Shown piece by piece: positions 1-6,928 of a DNA stretch of 13,201 bases. Made by a program: the position numbers and the translations under genes. The notes below the pieces were generated by a model. That model was not told where the DNA came from. It saw nothing but the letters and a program-made list of their open reading frames with translations, and did no database searches. Origin of the DNA: Acinetobacter lwoffii (GTDB taxonomy: Bacteria > Pseudomonadota > Gammaproteobacteria > Pseudomonadales > Moraxellaceae); assembly GCF_002321025.1 (NCBI RefSeq), contig NZ_DCLL01000036.1:47094-60294 (forward strand), read 5' to 3'. Each line of letters begins with the position of its first letter. Positions within the stretch are counted from its first letter, which is position 1.

Positions 1-1
1 G

Positions 2-238
2 CAGATTGATGAACAGAGTAAGCAGGCCGGATTCTATCAAGAAGCTGTAGATCATATTGCCAGACGAGGTTTTGCGAATGCGCGATTTGAAACGGATATA
101 GAGGAAGGATTGGATGTGCTGGAAGAATATTACCCTGAACAAGAACAAAACCGGGTGGTGGAGCAACAAGCTTCGCCTGAAGAGTTTGTACAGGATATTC
201 AGCAGGGGTTACAGCAAAGTGTACGAGCTGTGAATTAA
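2..238 (+). CDS. C-terminal end of an unrecognised protein (5' end outside the window)
   Basis: An open frame enters from the left edge and ends with TAA at 236-238, giving the last 78 residues of a protein. The visible part is hydrophilic and rich in Gln and Glu, with no Cys, no membrane segment and no motif I recognise. A short stretch near its start (AGFYQEAVDHIARRGF) could be a helix in a folded domain, and the last 30 residues (PEQEQNRVVEQQ onward) look like a flexible acidic/Gln tail. The gene runs in the same direction as the AlpA-like gene 95 bp downstream, so it may belong to the same mobile island, for example as a replication, mobilisation or regulatory gene. That is only context, and the function is unknown. 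Confidence 0.6.
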   Translation, partial: QIDEQSKQAGFYQEAVDHIARRGFANARFETDIEEGLDVLEEYYPEQEQNRVVEQQASPEEFVQDIQQGLQQSVRAVN

Positions 239-292
239 GCGAGAGGAGAGAAGATAGCTAACGTTAAATTTTACAGACCAGCTCTATTATTT

Positions 293-308
293 GAGCGAAT
301 AGCCGCTC
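293..308 (+). other. Small hairpin just ahead of the alpA-like ribosome site
   Basis: GAGCG (293-297) and CGCTC (304-308) form a 5-bp GC-rich stem with a 6-base loop, 12 bases before the AGGAG site. It could be a short leader hairpin or an operator half-site arrangement. It is short enough to be chance. Confidence 0.25.
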
Positions 309-333
309 GCATCAATGATTAGGAGCTAGCCTC

Positions 334-564
334 ATGAATGCGTTTATCGGTCAAACATTTCAAATGAATCAACTCATCAGCATTAAGCAGGTCGTAGAAT
401 TTGTCGGTGTGGGGCGTTCTACCATCTACGAGATGATGGATGAGGACTCACCTTACTATGATCCAACCTTTCCAAAGAAAGTTAAAATTACTCAAAATCG
501 TATCGGCTGGTCAGCTTATGAGATCCATCAATGGATTGAAAGTAAGTTGGCGAGTCGAGAATAA
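334..564 (+). CDS. AlpA-family helix-turn-helix transcriptional regulator
   Basis: This is a 76-residue protein of the usual AlpA size (about 65-90 residues). Residues 11-45 (ISIKQVVEFVGVGRSTIYEMM) form the helix-turn-helix typical of the MerR-like AlpA fold. It is followed by a basic wing (FPKKVKI) and the family ending with a Trp and a helix (GWSAYEIHQWIESKL). AlpA proteins bind DNA and, in the Escherichia coli CP4-57 prophage, activate the excision regulator. By analogy this one may control excision or genes of the island, which is inference. The start at 334 is supported by AGGAG at 321-325 with an 8-base spacer; the in-frame ATG at 364 has no such site. TATTAT at 285-290 could be a -10 box, but no good -35 is present. 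A terminator overlaps the stop codon, so the gene is probably a single-gene transcript. Confidence 0.85.
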   Translation: MNAFIGQTFQMNQLISIKQVVEFVGVGRSTIYEMMDEDSPYYDPTFPKKVKITQNRIGWSAYEIHQWIESKLASRE

Positions 565-592
565 GGGATGCTCTTAGCTCCCTTATTTTTTT
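561..592 (+). terminator. Intrinsic terminator after the AlpA-like gene
   Basis: ATAAGGGA (561-568) pairs perfectly with TCCCTTAT (579-586) around a 10-base loop, and a T run follows to 592. The stop codon of the AlpA-like gene lies inside the left arm. This should end that transcript and insulate it from the methyltransferase gene. Confidence 0.85.
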
Positions 593-636
593 GTTTTCTT
601 GTAGACTGAAAATGTCTTTTAGCCTAAGTGTCCGTA

Positions 637-1221
637 ATGAAAACAATAGACTACTACAATAAACATGCAGAAGAATTTACAGCTTCAACGTTTGAAGTTG
701 ATATGGAAAGCCTATATCAGCCATTTCTAGTTGAGCTGCAGGAAGGTGCTCGGATTCTTGACGTTGGCTGTGGTCCAGGACGAGATACTCTGGCTTTTAA
801 AAATAAAGGCTATCAGGTCGATGCAATAGACTATTCAGAAGAACTCGTTAAAAAAGCATCTCGACTTACAGGTATTCCTATTAAGTTGAAGAGCTTTTAT
901 GAGATTGATGACTATGAAGCTTATGATGGGATTTGGGCATGTGCATCGTTGTTGCATTGTGAGCGTAATCATTTAAAAGAAGGGATAGGAAAACTGGTGA
1001 GTGCGCTAAAGCCAAATGCTGTGCTTTATATGTCTTTCAAATATGGCAACGGCGATAGACAGAAGGAGGGACGGCAGTTTACTGATTTAGATGAGGTTCA
1101 GGCAGATGCTTTACTTGGACAGTTTGATAATGTTCAACAGATCCAGCAATGGATTACTATTGATCAAAGGCCAGATCGTCAGGAAAAATGGCTTAATCTG
1201 CTTTGGAAAAAATATGCCTGA
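637..1221 (+). CDS. Class I SAM-dependent methyltransferase (small, standalone)
   Basis: This 194-residue protein has the Rossmann methyltransferase core. Motif I is LDVGCGPGRD (residues 41-50), the acidic end of strand 2 is VDAID (61-65), and the strand-4 region is IWACASLLH (99-107). The rest of the fold follows, ending in a basic tail (LNLLWKKYA). There is no NPPY or DPPY motif, so it is not a typical adenine-N6 or cytosine-N4 DNA methylase. The substrate cannot be read from sequence: small molecule, nucleotide, RNA or protein are all open. I chose ATG 637 because homologues I recall begin with a sequence like MKTIDYYN. A GTG at 628 would add three residues, and neither start has a strong ribosome site. 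The last 8 bases overlap the HNH gene (ATGCCTGA), so the two are probably translated from one mRNA and work together. Confidence 0.85.
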   Translation: MKTIDYYNKHAEEFTASTFEVDMESLYQPFLVELQEGARILDVGCGPGRDTLAFKNKGYQVDAIDYSEELVKKASRLTGIPIKLKSFYEIDDYEAYDGIWACASLLHCERNHLKEGIGKLVSALKPNAVLYMSFKYGNGDRQKEGRQFTDLDEVQADALLGQFDNVQQIQQWITIDQRPDRQEKWLNLLWKKYA

Positions 1222-2221
1222 CTTTATTCCTACGGCACAAGAACAACTCAAGTTTCTTAAAAATATTCAGCTAATTTTACAATCAGGTAGTTTTAGCAGT
1301 ACCTATAAGTTTGCCTTACTCATTAGCCTGAGCCGTTTGGCGATTGAGAAAGGCGAAGACACAGGCGAAAGCTTAGCCCTTGAATATACCGATATTGCTG
1401 AGAAGTTTATTGAGCTGTATTGGAAACAGGCTGTACCGTATGTATTTAACGATGATGGACAACTGATCTTAAATCAGAACAATGGTAAGCAAGCAGCCAT
1501 TGTGAATCGAATTATTGAACTTCGGCAGAGTTACTCATCTATTGGGCTGTTAAGACGAGACTCTCTGATATGGTTAAAGTTAGTTAAAGATGTCACCCGA
1601 ACTGTCAAAGAGATGCCTGTCCGTTACCTGCAAAATATCAATGGTCAGAATTTTGAGTTTTTATATCAGCTTAATCAGTGTGGAAAGAAACTTATTCTTT
1701 TGCCTCAAGTGATGTATTGCTTACGCCAATTCAGCGAGATTATTGAAGAGCTTTGTCAGAAACGTTGGATTGATTACATTCGTAAGAACAGCACTAATGC
1801 CCCAATTTTAAATAAGCTCCCAAATCTTGAGCAATTCATGTTTGAGCCGAGTCGAAATCAGTTAAATGCTGTAGCAAATGTTTTAGTTGAGCTACAAGAT
1901 TGCAAATGCTTCTATTGCAATAAGCCGATGCGAAAAGGCAATTATGCAGCCGATCATTTTATCCCTTGGTCGATGTATCCCTCAGATACAGGTCACAATT
2001 TTGTATTGGCAGATTCCAGTTGTAACTCTAAGAAAAGTAATTTACTTGCATCAGATGAGTTTTTGCATAAGTGGCAGGAACGGAATGAAGAACAGGATTT
2101 GGTCATTGTTGATCGAATTTCTGTGCTTGGATTTTTAACGGATAAGGTAAGGTCGCATAAGGTAGCGGAGTGGGCGTACGTTCAGGCAAAAAATAATAAC
2201 TATTCATTGTGGGTGGGATAG
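1214..2221 (+). CDS. HNH endonuclease domain protein
   Basis: This is a 335-residue protein. The HNH nuclease sits at the C-terminal side: zinc-knuckle cysteines C232 and C235 (CFYC), the core ADHFIPWS with D247-H248, H261-N262 in GHNFVLAD, then C270-N271 in SSCNSKKSN. The presumed catalytic His and the metal-binding pattern are intact. Residues 1-225 are mostly helical (for example SYKFALLISLSRLAIEKGED) and may be a recognition or regulatory domain; I know no assigned function for it. The reading frame is open back to 1091, but ATG 1214 is chosen because it overlaps the methyltransferase stop, has GGA at 1205-1207, and begins like the family (MPDFIPTAQEQ). The protein is likely a DNA nuclease, possibly a restriction or phage-defence enzyme paired with the methyltransferase. 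Only 14 bp separate its stop from the convergent membrane-protein gene, with no clear terminator between them. Confidence 0.88.
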   Translation: MPDFIPTAQEQLKFLKNIQLILQSGSFSSTYKFALLISLSRLAIEKGEDTGESLALEYTDIAEKFIELYWKQAVPYVFNDDGQLILNQNNGKQAAIVNRIIELRQSYSSIGLLRRDSLIWLKLVKDVTRTVKEMPVRYLQNINGQNFEFLYQLNQCGKKLILLPQVMYCLRQFSEIIEELCQKRWIDYIRKNSTNAPILNKLPNLEQFMFEPSRNQLNAVANVLVELQDCKCFYCNKPMRKGNYAADHFIPWSMYPSDTGHNFVLADSSCNSKKSNLLASDEFLHKWQERNEEQDLVIVDRISVLGFLTDKVRSHKVAEWAYVQAKNNNYSLWVG

Positions 2222-2235
2222 ATTTAAATTGGACT

Positions 2236-2850
2236 TTAAGATTCCTTTTTATCTTTAAATCCATTTTGATAGTGAGATGGTTGATGAACTTTATCACCTA
2301 TGTAATAAAGCGTGATAATTAAAACAAACAGCATTTGAAAGACAAATGTAAAATATACTAAAGCTGTACTTAGATATCCAAATTTATACCAAGATAGGCC
2401 AAATTTAAGTATATTGGAACTATATGCATAATTGATAAAAACAGTAGTTATCAGAAGTACTAAACTTAAAAATGTTAGATACGAGAAAGCATTAGATAAA
2501 TATCTCCGTCTGGAAATTTCATGGCCATCTTTGTTGGTCGGAGGATTAACTTTTGCAGTAATGTCGAGTTCTTTATTGCCAAAAGAAACAACAGCTGTTA
2601 GTGCTGCGAATAAAAATCCAGGTAAAGCCAATATAAAATTACCGAGTACTTCAAATCCTTTTGATTCAAAAAAAATTTTGAAACTTGCAGACTCTAAATC
2701 CAAAGTCAGATATAGAAAAGAGGTCGCAAGGATTGCGAAAGTAAAAGGTAAAAACCAATCAAAAATTGGTTTTTTATTTTTACCATTTACATCATCAATA
2801 GCCCACTTAATAGATAAATATGCTAATGGCTTAAGTATTAGTTCCATCAT
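2236..2850 (-). CDS. Four-helix inner-membrane protein, RexB-like architecture
   Basis: This 204-residue protein has four clear hydrophobic segments, at about residues 30-50, 69-90, 121-143 and 157-184. Basic clusters (KNKK at 24-27, RRR at 114-116, KDKK near the C-terminus) place both ends and the central loop in the cytoplasm. It has no signal peptide and no enzyme motif. The start at 2850 is preceded by GGAG (2864-2861 on the minus strand) at a 10-base spacing; a second ATG follows at 2847. The gene overlaps the end of its upstream partner by 20 bp, which points to translational coupling. Size class, topology and pairing with a soluble partner recall RexB of phage lambda, a 144-residue four-helix protein proposed to be an ion channel that depolarises infected cells. 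No alignment was run, so the role as a membrane effector of abortive infection is inference. Confidence 0.75.
   Translation of the reverse strand: MMELILKPLAYLSIKWAIDDVNGKNKKPIFDWFLPFTFAILATSFLYLTLDLESASFKIFFESKGFEVLGNFILALPGFLFAALTAVVSFGNKELDITAKVNPPTNKDGHEISRRRYLSNAFSYLTFLSLVLLITTVFINYAYSSNILKFGLSWYKFGYLSTALVYFTFVFQMLFVLIITLYYIGDKVHQPSHYQNGFKDKKES
2750..2774. terminator. Terminator-like hairpin inside the membrane-protein gene
   Basis: AAAAACCAAT (2750-2759) and ATTGGTTTTT (2765-2774) form a perfect 10-bp stem with a 5-base loop. On the plus strand more T residues follow (2775, then 2777-2781), so it resembles an intrinsic terminator for transcripts coming from the HNH gene. On the minus strand it falls about 75-100 bases into the membrane-protein gene (codons for KNKKPIFDW) and also ends in T residues. 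The stem has only two GC pairs per arm, so strength is uncertain. Confidence 0.35.
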
Positions 2851-3898
2851 TAGCTAATATCTCCGAGCGATTGTGATGAGATAGTATTGTAGTCATTCTG
2901 TCGAAAAGTTTGCGATCAGCTACAACATCTTGAGTCACAGATTGACGTTCAAAGTTTTCAATGAATTCAATTTTGACACCTAAGTCCGATTCTATAAAAT
3001 CACCTTTGATATCAATACTCATTAAACGCGATTTTTCTTGACAGCGTACTCGATAGAATATGTTGTCACCCAAAGCTGCATCTTTTTTGATTTTAGCCAA
3101 AACCTTACCGAAGGTACTACTCAGCAAGCTTTTTTCAAGGGGTTGGCCATTTTGATCTAAAAAAGTTGCAGGATCAGGTAAATATTTACACTCTTTCTTT
3201 GCTATAACTAGCATAGGATCGTTTTCAATTTGTTTCTTTGTCTTTTCTTCAATTACACTGACATTGAGTAAATTGCCTTGAGCTGCCCTATCAAGGAGAG
3301 ATAAACCACATACATTATCAACTTCTGCTTTAGTAGCAAATTCAACAATTCGAGGTGAACCATCTTCGTTGGTTCCGCCACCTTCATAAGGTGCTTTAAA
3401 AAAGTCAGGTTGAACTTGTAACTCTCGGAGTTCATGCAACATTTTTGTGAGTATATATGCGAAAGTGAAACCAGTGCCTCCAGCATATTGTTCAACAAGG
3501 ATTGTTGCAGAGTTCTTATTTTTAGGATTAAGTTTTACCACGACATGGAAAAATTTTTGCAGTTCATCTCCATCCTCGAATGGAACTAATTTGGTTTCTG
3601 ATTTAGGTCGGTTATAGATTCGCACATCTTCACTCTTGGTATCTGATCGTTCAATCAATAAATACAATGTGTCAGATTTTTTTGTTATTTCAGCTATCGA
3701 ATAAACATAGCGTCCTCTTATTGAGGAGACTGTCAAATTTTTATTATTGTGTTTGGCAATAAAATCAAAAACCTGTTCAACACTAAAGAAATAGCTAAAT
3801 TTACCACGAGGTTGGTTTGCTAATTTCTCATTTTTAAAGCTAAGTCTATAAAATGTACATGCTATGTCATGCACTACTTTGCGTGAACTTTTGGTCAT
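2831..3898 (-). CDS. Soluble partner of the membrane protein, possible RexA-like sensor
   Basis: This 355-residue protein has no membrane segment and no catalytic motif that I recognise. Its N-terminal 160 residues look like mixed beta strands (RGRYVYSIAEI, DTLYLLIER, FHVVVKLN, SATILVEQYAG), followed by a helix (FTFAYILTKMLHELREL). The C-terminal part has strands and a charged tail (FYRVRCQEKSRLMSIDIKG, residues 281-299). It lies directly upstream of the four-helix membrane protein and overlaps it. In lambda, RexA (279 residues) is the DNA-binding cytoplasmic partner that activates RexB; the strand pattern and gene order here are similar, but that is my reading and not a computed match. ATG 3898 is preferred. 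A TTG at 3964 would add 22 residues, but that stretch contains the best promoter. No clear ribosome site precedes ATG 3898. Base use is AT-rich compared with hsdR. Confidence 0.7.
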   Translation of the reverse strand: MTKSSRKVVHDIACTFYRLSFKNEKLANQPRGKFSYFFSVEQVFDFIAKHNNKNLTVSSIRGRYVYSIAEITKKSDTLYLLIERSDTKSEDVRIYNRPKSETKLVPFEDGDELQKFFHVVVKLNPKNKNSATILVEQYAGGTGFTFAYILTKMLHELRELQVQPDFFKAPYEGGGTNEDGSPRIVEFATKAEVDNVCGLSLLDRAAQGNLLNVSVIEEKTKKQIENDPMLVIAKKECKYLPDPATFLDQNGQPLEKSLLSSTFGKVLAKIKKDAALGDNIFYRVRCQEKSRLMSIDIKGDFIESDLGVKIEFIENFERQSVTQDVVADRKLFDRMTTILSHHNRSEILANDGTNT

Positions 3899-3935
3899 AA
3901 TGTAAGTATTTGGTTGAGTTTTTATATTGTTGAAA

Positions 3936-3964
3936 ATAATATAAAAATAATCAATCAATAACAA
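3936..3964 (-). promoter_or_regulatory. Predicted promoter of the Rex-like pair
   Basis: On the minus strand TTGTTA (3964-3959) and TATTAT (3941-3936) are spaced by 17 bp, matching the sigma-70 consensus at 4 and 5 of 6 positions. Transcription would start near 3929, giving a leader of about 31 bases to ATG 3898. Confidence 0.4.
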
Positions 3965-4059
3965 TCTTCATTTTAGATTTAAGCTTATTTTCGAAGTAAA
4001 CATACAATTTAGAAAGACTATAGTCAGTATTCTTTGATCAAAATATGGGAAGTATTTTG

Positions 4060-4088
4060 TTGAGAACATTCTAAGAATTGTAGAGAAT
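4060..4088 (+). promoter_or_regulatory. Predicted hsdM promoter
   Basis: TTGAGA (4060-4065, 5 of 6 to consensus) and GAGAAT (4083-4088, 4 of 6) are spaced by 17 bp. The transcript would begin near 4095, leaving a leader of about 70 bases before ATG 4165. This placement argues against a start at ATG 4087. Confidence 0.35.
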
Positions 4089-4102
4089 GCTTAACACTCA
4101 TT

Positions 4103-4120
4103 TCTTTGCTAATGCAAAGA
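4103..4120 (+). repeat. Perfect inverted repeat in the hsdM leader
   Basis: TCTTTGC (4103-4109) and GCAAAGA (4114-4120) are perfect inverted arms around TAAT. The repeat lies 44 bases ahead of the preferred hsdM start and just downstream of the predicted promoter. It could be an operator or a leader hairpin; no regulator is identified. Confidence 0.4.
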
Positions 4121-4164
4121 TGGTCCGTGCCTTTAAATTAATTGATACCAATTGTAGACTACCT

Positions 4165-6927
4165 ATGAATAAGCAACAACTCGCTTCCAAAATTTGGGAT
4201 TCCGCAAATAAAATGCGCTCAAAGATTGAGGCAAATGAATATAAAGACTATATCCTAGGGTTCATGTTCTACAAATTCCTCTCTGATAAAGAATTAAGCT
4301 TTTTAGAGGCGAATGATTTTACACAAGAAGATATTGAAGCACTGACAGAAGAAGATGCTGAGACCGTAGAATTTATTAAAAATGGTATTGGCTATTTCAT
4401 CGCGTATGATGACTTGTTCTCAACATGGCTCAATAAAGGCCTAGACTTTACTGTTGCTGACGTTCGTGATGCACTTTCAGCTTTCTCGCGCCATATTCAT
4501 ACTTCTCACAAGAAAGTTTTTGATGGCATTTTTAAAACGTTAGAGACAGGTCTTAGTAAGCTAGGTGATAACTCAAATAGCCAGACCAAAGCGATCAGTG
4601 ATTTGTTGCAACTGATTAAAGTCATTCCAATGAATAGCAAGCAAGACTATGACGTGCTTGGCTTCATCTATGAATACTTAATTGGTTCATTTGCTGCGAA
4701 TGCTGGTAAAAAAGCGGGTGAGTTCTATACACCGCATGAAGTTTCAGTGTTGATGTCTGAAATCATTGCACATCATTTAAAAGACCAGCCTGAAATTAAA
4801 ATTTACGATCCAACAAGTGGCTCAGGGTCATTGCTGATTAATATTGGTAGCTCGGTGGCTAAGCATGTCAATGATGCCAATAAAATCAAATACTACGCAC
4901 AAGAGTTAAAAGAGAATACTTATAACTTAACCCGTATGAACTTGGTGATGCGTGGTATTTTGCCTGCCAATATTGTGGCGAGAAATGCCGATACTTTAGA
5001 AGATGACTGGCCATTTTTTGAAGACAATGATCCAATCAATACTTACGAACCACTCTATGTAGATGCAGTGGTATCGAATCCACCATATTCGCAAGCATGG
5101 GATCCAGCAAATAAAGATGCAGACCCTCGATACAAAGAATTTGGTTTAGCCCCTAAAACTAAGGCGGATTATGCGTTCTTGTTGCATGATTTATATCATT
5201 TAAAACCAAACGGCATTATGGCAATTGTCTTGCCGCATGGCGTTTTGTTCCGTGGTGGTGAAGAAGAACGTATCCGTACCAATCTGATTAAGAAAAATCA
5301 TATTGATGCGATTATTGGTTTACCTGCCAATATTTTCTTTGGTACAGGTATTCCAACGGTCATTATTATTTTAAAACAACAACGTCCAACCACAGACGTG
5401 TTGATCGTTGATGCGTCTAAAGGCTTTGTGAAGCTCGGTAAAAACAACCATCTACAAGCATCGAATATTAAGAAAATTGTCGATACGGTAATTGAGCGTA
5501 AAGACGTTGAACAGTTCTCACGTGTAGTGACGCAAAAAGAAATTCAGGATCAGGGCTACAACCTGAATATTCCTCGTTATGTAGACTCTTCAGCAACGGC
5601 TGAAACATGGGATATTTATGCCACTATGTTTGGCGGTATTCCGAAAAAAGAAATTGATGCACATGCAGCGTATTGGGCAGCATTCCCACAGTTACGACAA
5701 GACTTATTTACAGAAAGCGATACGCCTTATGTTAATTTAGCAACGGCTGAAATTAGCCAAGCGATTAACACCCATCAAGATGTTCAAAAGTTTGTTGGTC
5801 AATTTAATACTGCATTTGCTGATTTTAAGGATTACTTAAAGGGTGAGCTCATTGGCAAAATGCAAAGCTTGCACATTGCCCAGCAAGAAAATGTTTTAAG
5901 TAAGGACATCTTTAAGCGTTTAGCAGATATTCCACTGGTGGATAAGTATCAGGCGTACCAAGCTTTAGATGATCAATGGCAAGGTATTGCAGGGGATTTA
6001 GAGATTATTCAATCTGAAGGTTTGGATGCTGCTAAAATCGTTAATCCTAATATCGTGATTAAAAAGAAAGATGGTAAAGAGCATGAAGTACAAGAAGGTT
6101 GGGTAGGCTATGTATTGCCATTTGATCTTGTACAGCAACGTTTATTGTCTGAAGAATTGGAAGCATTAAAAGCTAAAGAGCGTGAACTTGCACAAGCGAG
6201 TGCTGAGATTGAATCTTTGATGGAGTCTTTATCTGAGGAAGATAAAGAGCAGTTGTTAAATGAAGCCAATGATACATTTGTTCCTGGTCAAGTCACAAAA
6301 GTCCTTAACCAAGCTTATGCAGATGTAGAAACGCCTGAAACTATTACATTACGTGATTATTTAGCATTTAATGGAACTAAGCCTGCTCCAAATAAAGCGG
6401 CTAAACTTAAGTATATTCAAGAGCATCCTGAAGTTAAATGGTCAAGTATAGAAGCAAGTAAAGATGGGACATATGCTAAGGCAAAAGTAAATGCCTATCT
6501 ACGTAGTTTACAATCCTCAATTACTTTTGATGAAAATACCTTAGAAGCGACATTAGTAAGAGTTGATGAATTACTAACTTTAGAAAAAGAGTTAAAATCT
6601 CAGATCAATGAAGATGCTAAAACACTTCATCTTTTAACCAAAACCACGATTGAAGCTTTAGAAGAAGATCAAGTCAAAGCGTTGTTAGAAGCAAAGTGGA
6701 TTGAACCAATTGTGTCTGCGATTTTGGCATTGCCGAATGAAGTGATTGAACATTTGACTGATACGGTACAGGCCTTAGCAGATAAGTATGCAGTGACCTA
6801 TACGGAAACCACACAAAAGCTGACTGAAGCAGAGCATAGCCTTGCAGACTTGATTGATGACTTAACAGGTGATGAGTTTGATATGAAAGGCTTGGCATGG
6901 TTTCAAGCATTGTTAAAAGGGGTGTAA
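4165..6927 (+). CDS. hsdM: Type I restriction-modification methyltransferase subunit HsdM
   Basis: HsdM transfers a methyl group from SAM to adenine N6 in the site chosen by HsdS; two HsdM and one HsdS form the core enzyme. In this 920-residue protein, residues 1-130 are the helical HsdM N-terminal domain (MNKQQLASKIWDSANKMRS; DYILGFMFYKFLSDKEL). Residues about 160-470 are the N6-methylase domain with GEFYTP (185-190), the SAM-binding DPTSGSGS (215-222) and catalytic NPPY (305-308), all intact. A long C-terminal extension follows, with a likely coiled coil at about 658-697 (SEELEALKAKERELAQ). It is longer than the roughly 500-residue classical HsdM of EcoKI or EcoR124I, matching a long-HsdM subgroup. 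ATG 4165 is chosen because the family begins MNKQQLA; the frame is open to ATG 4087. No strong ribosome site is seen. hsdS follows one base after the stop. Confidence 0.95.
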   Translation: MNKQQLASKIWDSANKMRSKIEANEYKDYILGFMFYKFLSDKELSFLEANDFTQEDIEALTEEDAETVEFIKNGIGYFIAYDDLFSTWLNKGLDFTVADVRDALSAFSRHIHTSHKKVFDGIFKTLETGLSKLGDNSNSQTKAISDLLQLIKVIPMNSKQDYDVLGFIYEYLIGSFAANAGKKAGEFYTPHEVSVLMSEIIAHHLKDQPEIKIYDPTSGSGSLLINIGSSVAKHVNDANKIKYYAQELKENTYNLTRMNLVMRGILPANIVARNADTLEDDWPFFEDNDPINTYEPLYVDAVVSNPPYSQAWDPANKDADPRYKEFGLAPKTKADYAFLLHDLYHLKPNGIMAIVLPHGVLFRGGEEERIRTNLIKKNHIDAIIGLPANIFFGTGIPTVIIILKQQRPTTDVLIVDASKGFVKLGKNNHLQASNIKKIVDTVIERKDVEQFSRVVTQKEIQDQGYNLNIPRYVDSSATAETWDIYATMFGGIPKKEIDAHAAYWAAFPQLRQDLFTESDTPYVNLATAEISQAINTHQDVQKFVGQFNTAFADFKDYLKGELIGKMQSLHIAQQENVLSKDIFKRLADIPLVDKYQAYQALDDQWQGIAGDLEIIQSEGLDAAKIVNPNIVIKKKDGKEHEVQEGWVGYVLPFDLVQQRLLSEELEALKAKERELAQASAEIESLMESLSEEDKEQLLNEANDTFVPGQVTKVLNQAYADVETPETITLRDYLAFNGTKPAPNKAAKLKYIQEHPEVKWSSIEASKDGTYAKAKVNAYLRSLQSSITFDENTLEATLVRVDELLTLEKELKSQINEDAKTLHLLTKTTIEALEEDQVKALLEAKWIEPIVSAILALPNEVIEHLTDTVQALADKYAVTYTETTQKLTEAEHSLADLIDDLTGDEFDMKGLAWFQALLKGV

Positions 6928-6928
6928 T

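Noticed and set aside
1091..1213. Upstream start for the HNH gene
   Set aside because: It would overlap the methyltransferase by 131 bases and adds a sequence that looks like out-of-frame translation; ATG 1214 fits the overlap and family start.
637..1221. Methyltransferase as the DNA methylase of a type II restriction pair
   Set aside because: It has SAM motif I but none of the NPPY/DPPY or cytosine-C5 PC motifs, so DNA methylation is not supported.
2432..2857. 141-codon open frame on the plus strand opposite the membrane-protein gene
   Set aside because: Antisense shadow with no ribosome site or domain; the minus-strand gene has four membrane helices, a ribosome site and coupling to its partner.
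3899..3964. TTG start at 3964 for the RexA-like gene
   Set aside because: The added 22 residues are encoded by AT-rich DNA holding the best promoter for the gene.
4087..4164. Upstream start for hsdM at ATG 4087
   Set aside because: The frame is open, but HsdM relatives start MNKQQLA (4165) and the best promoter overlaps 4087.
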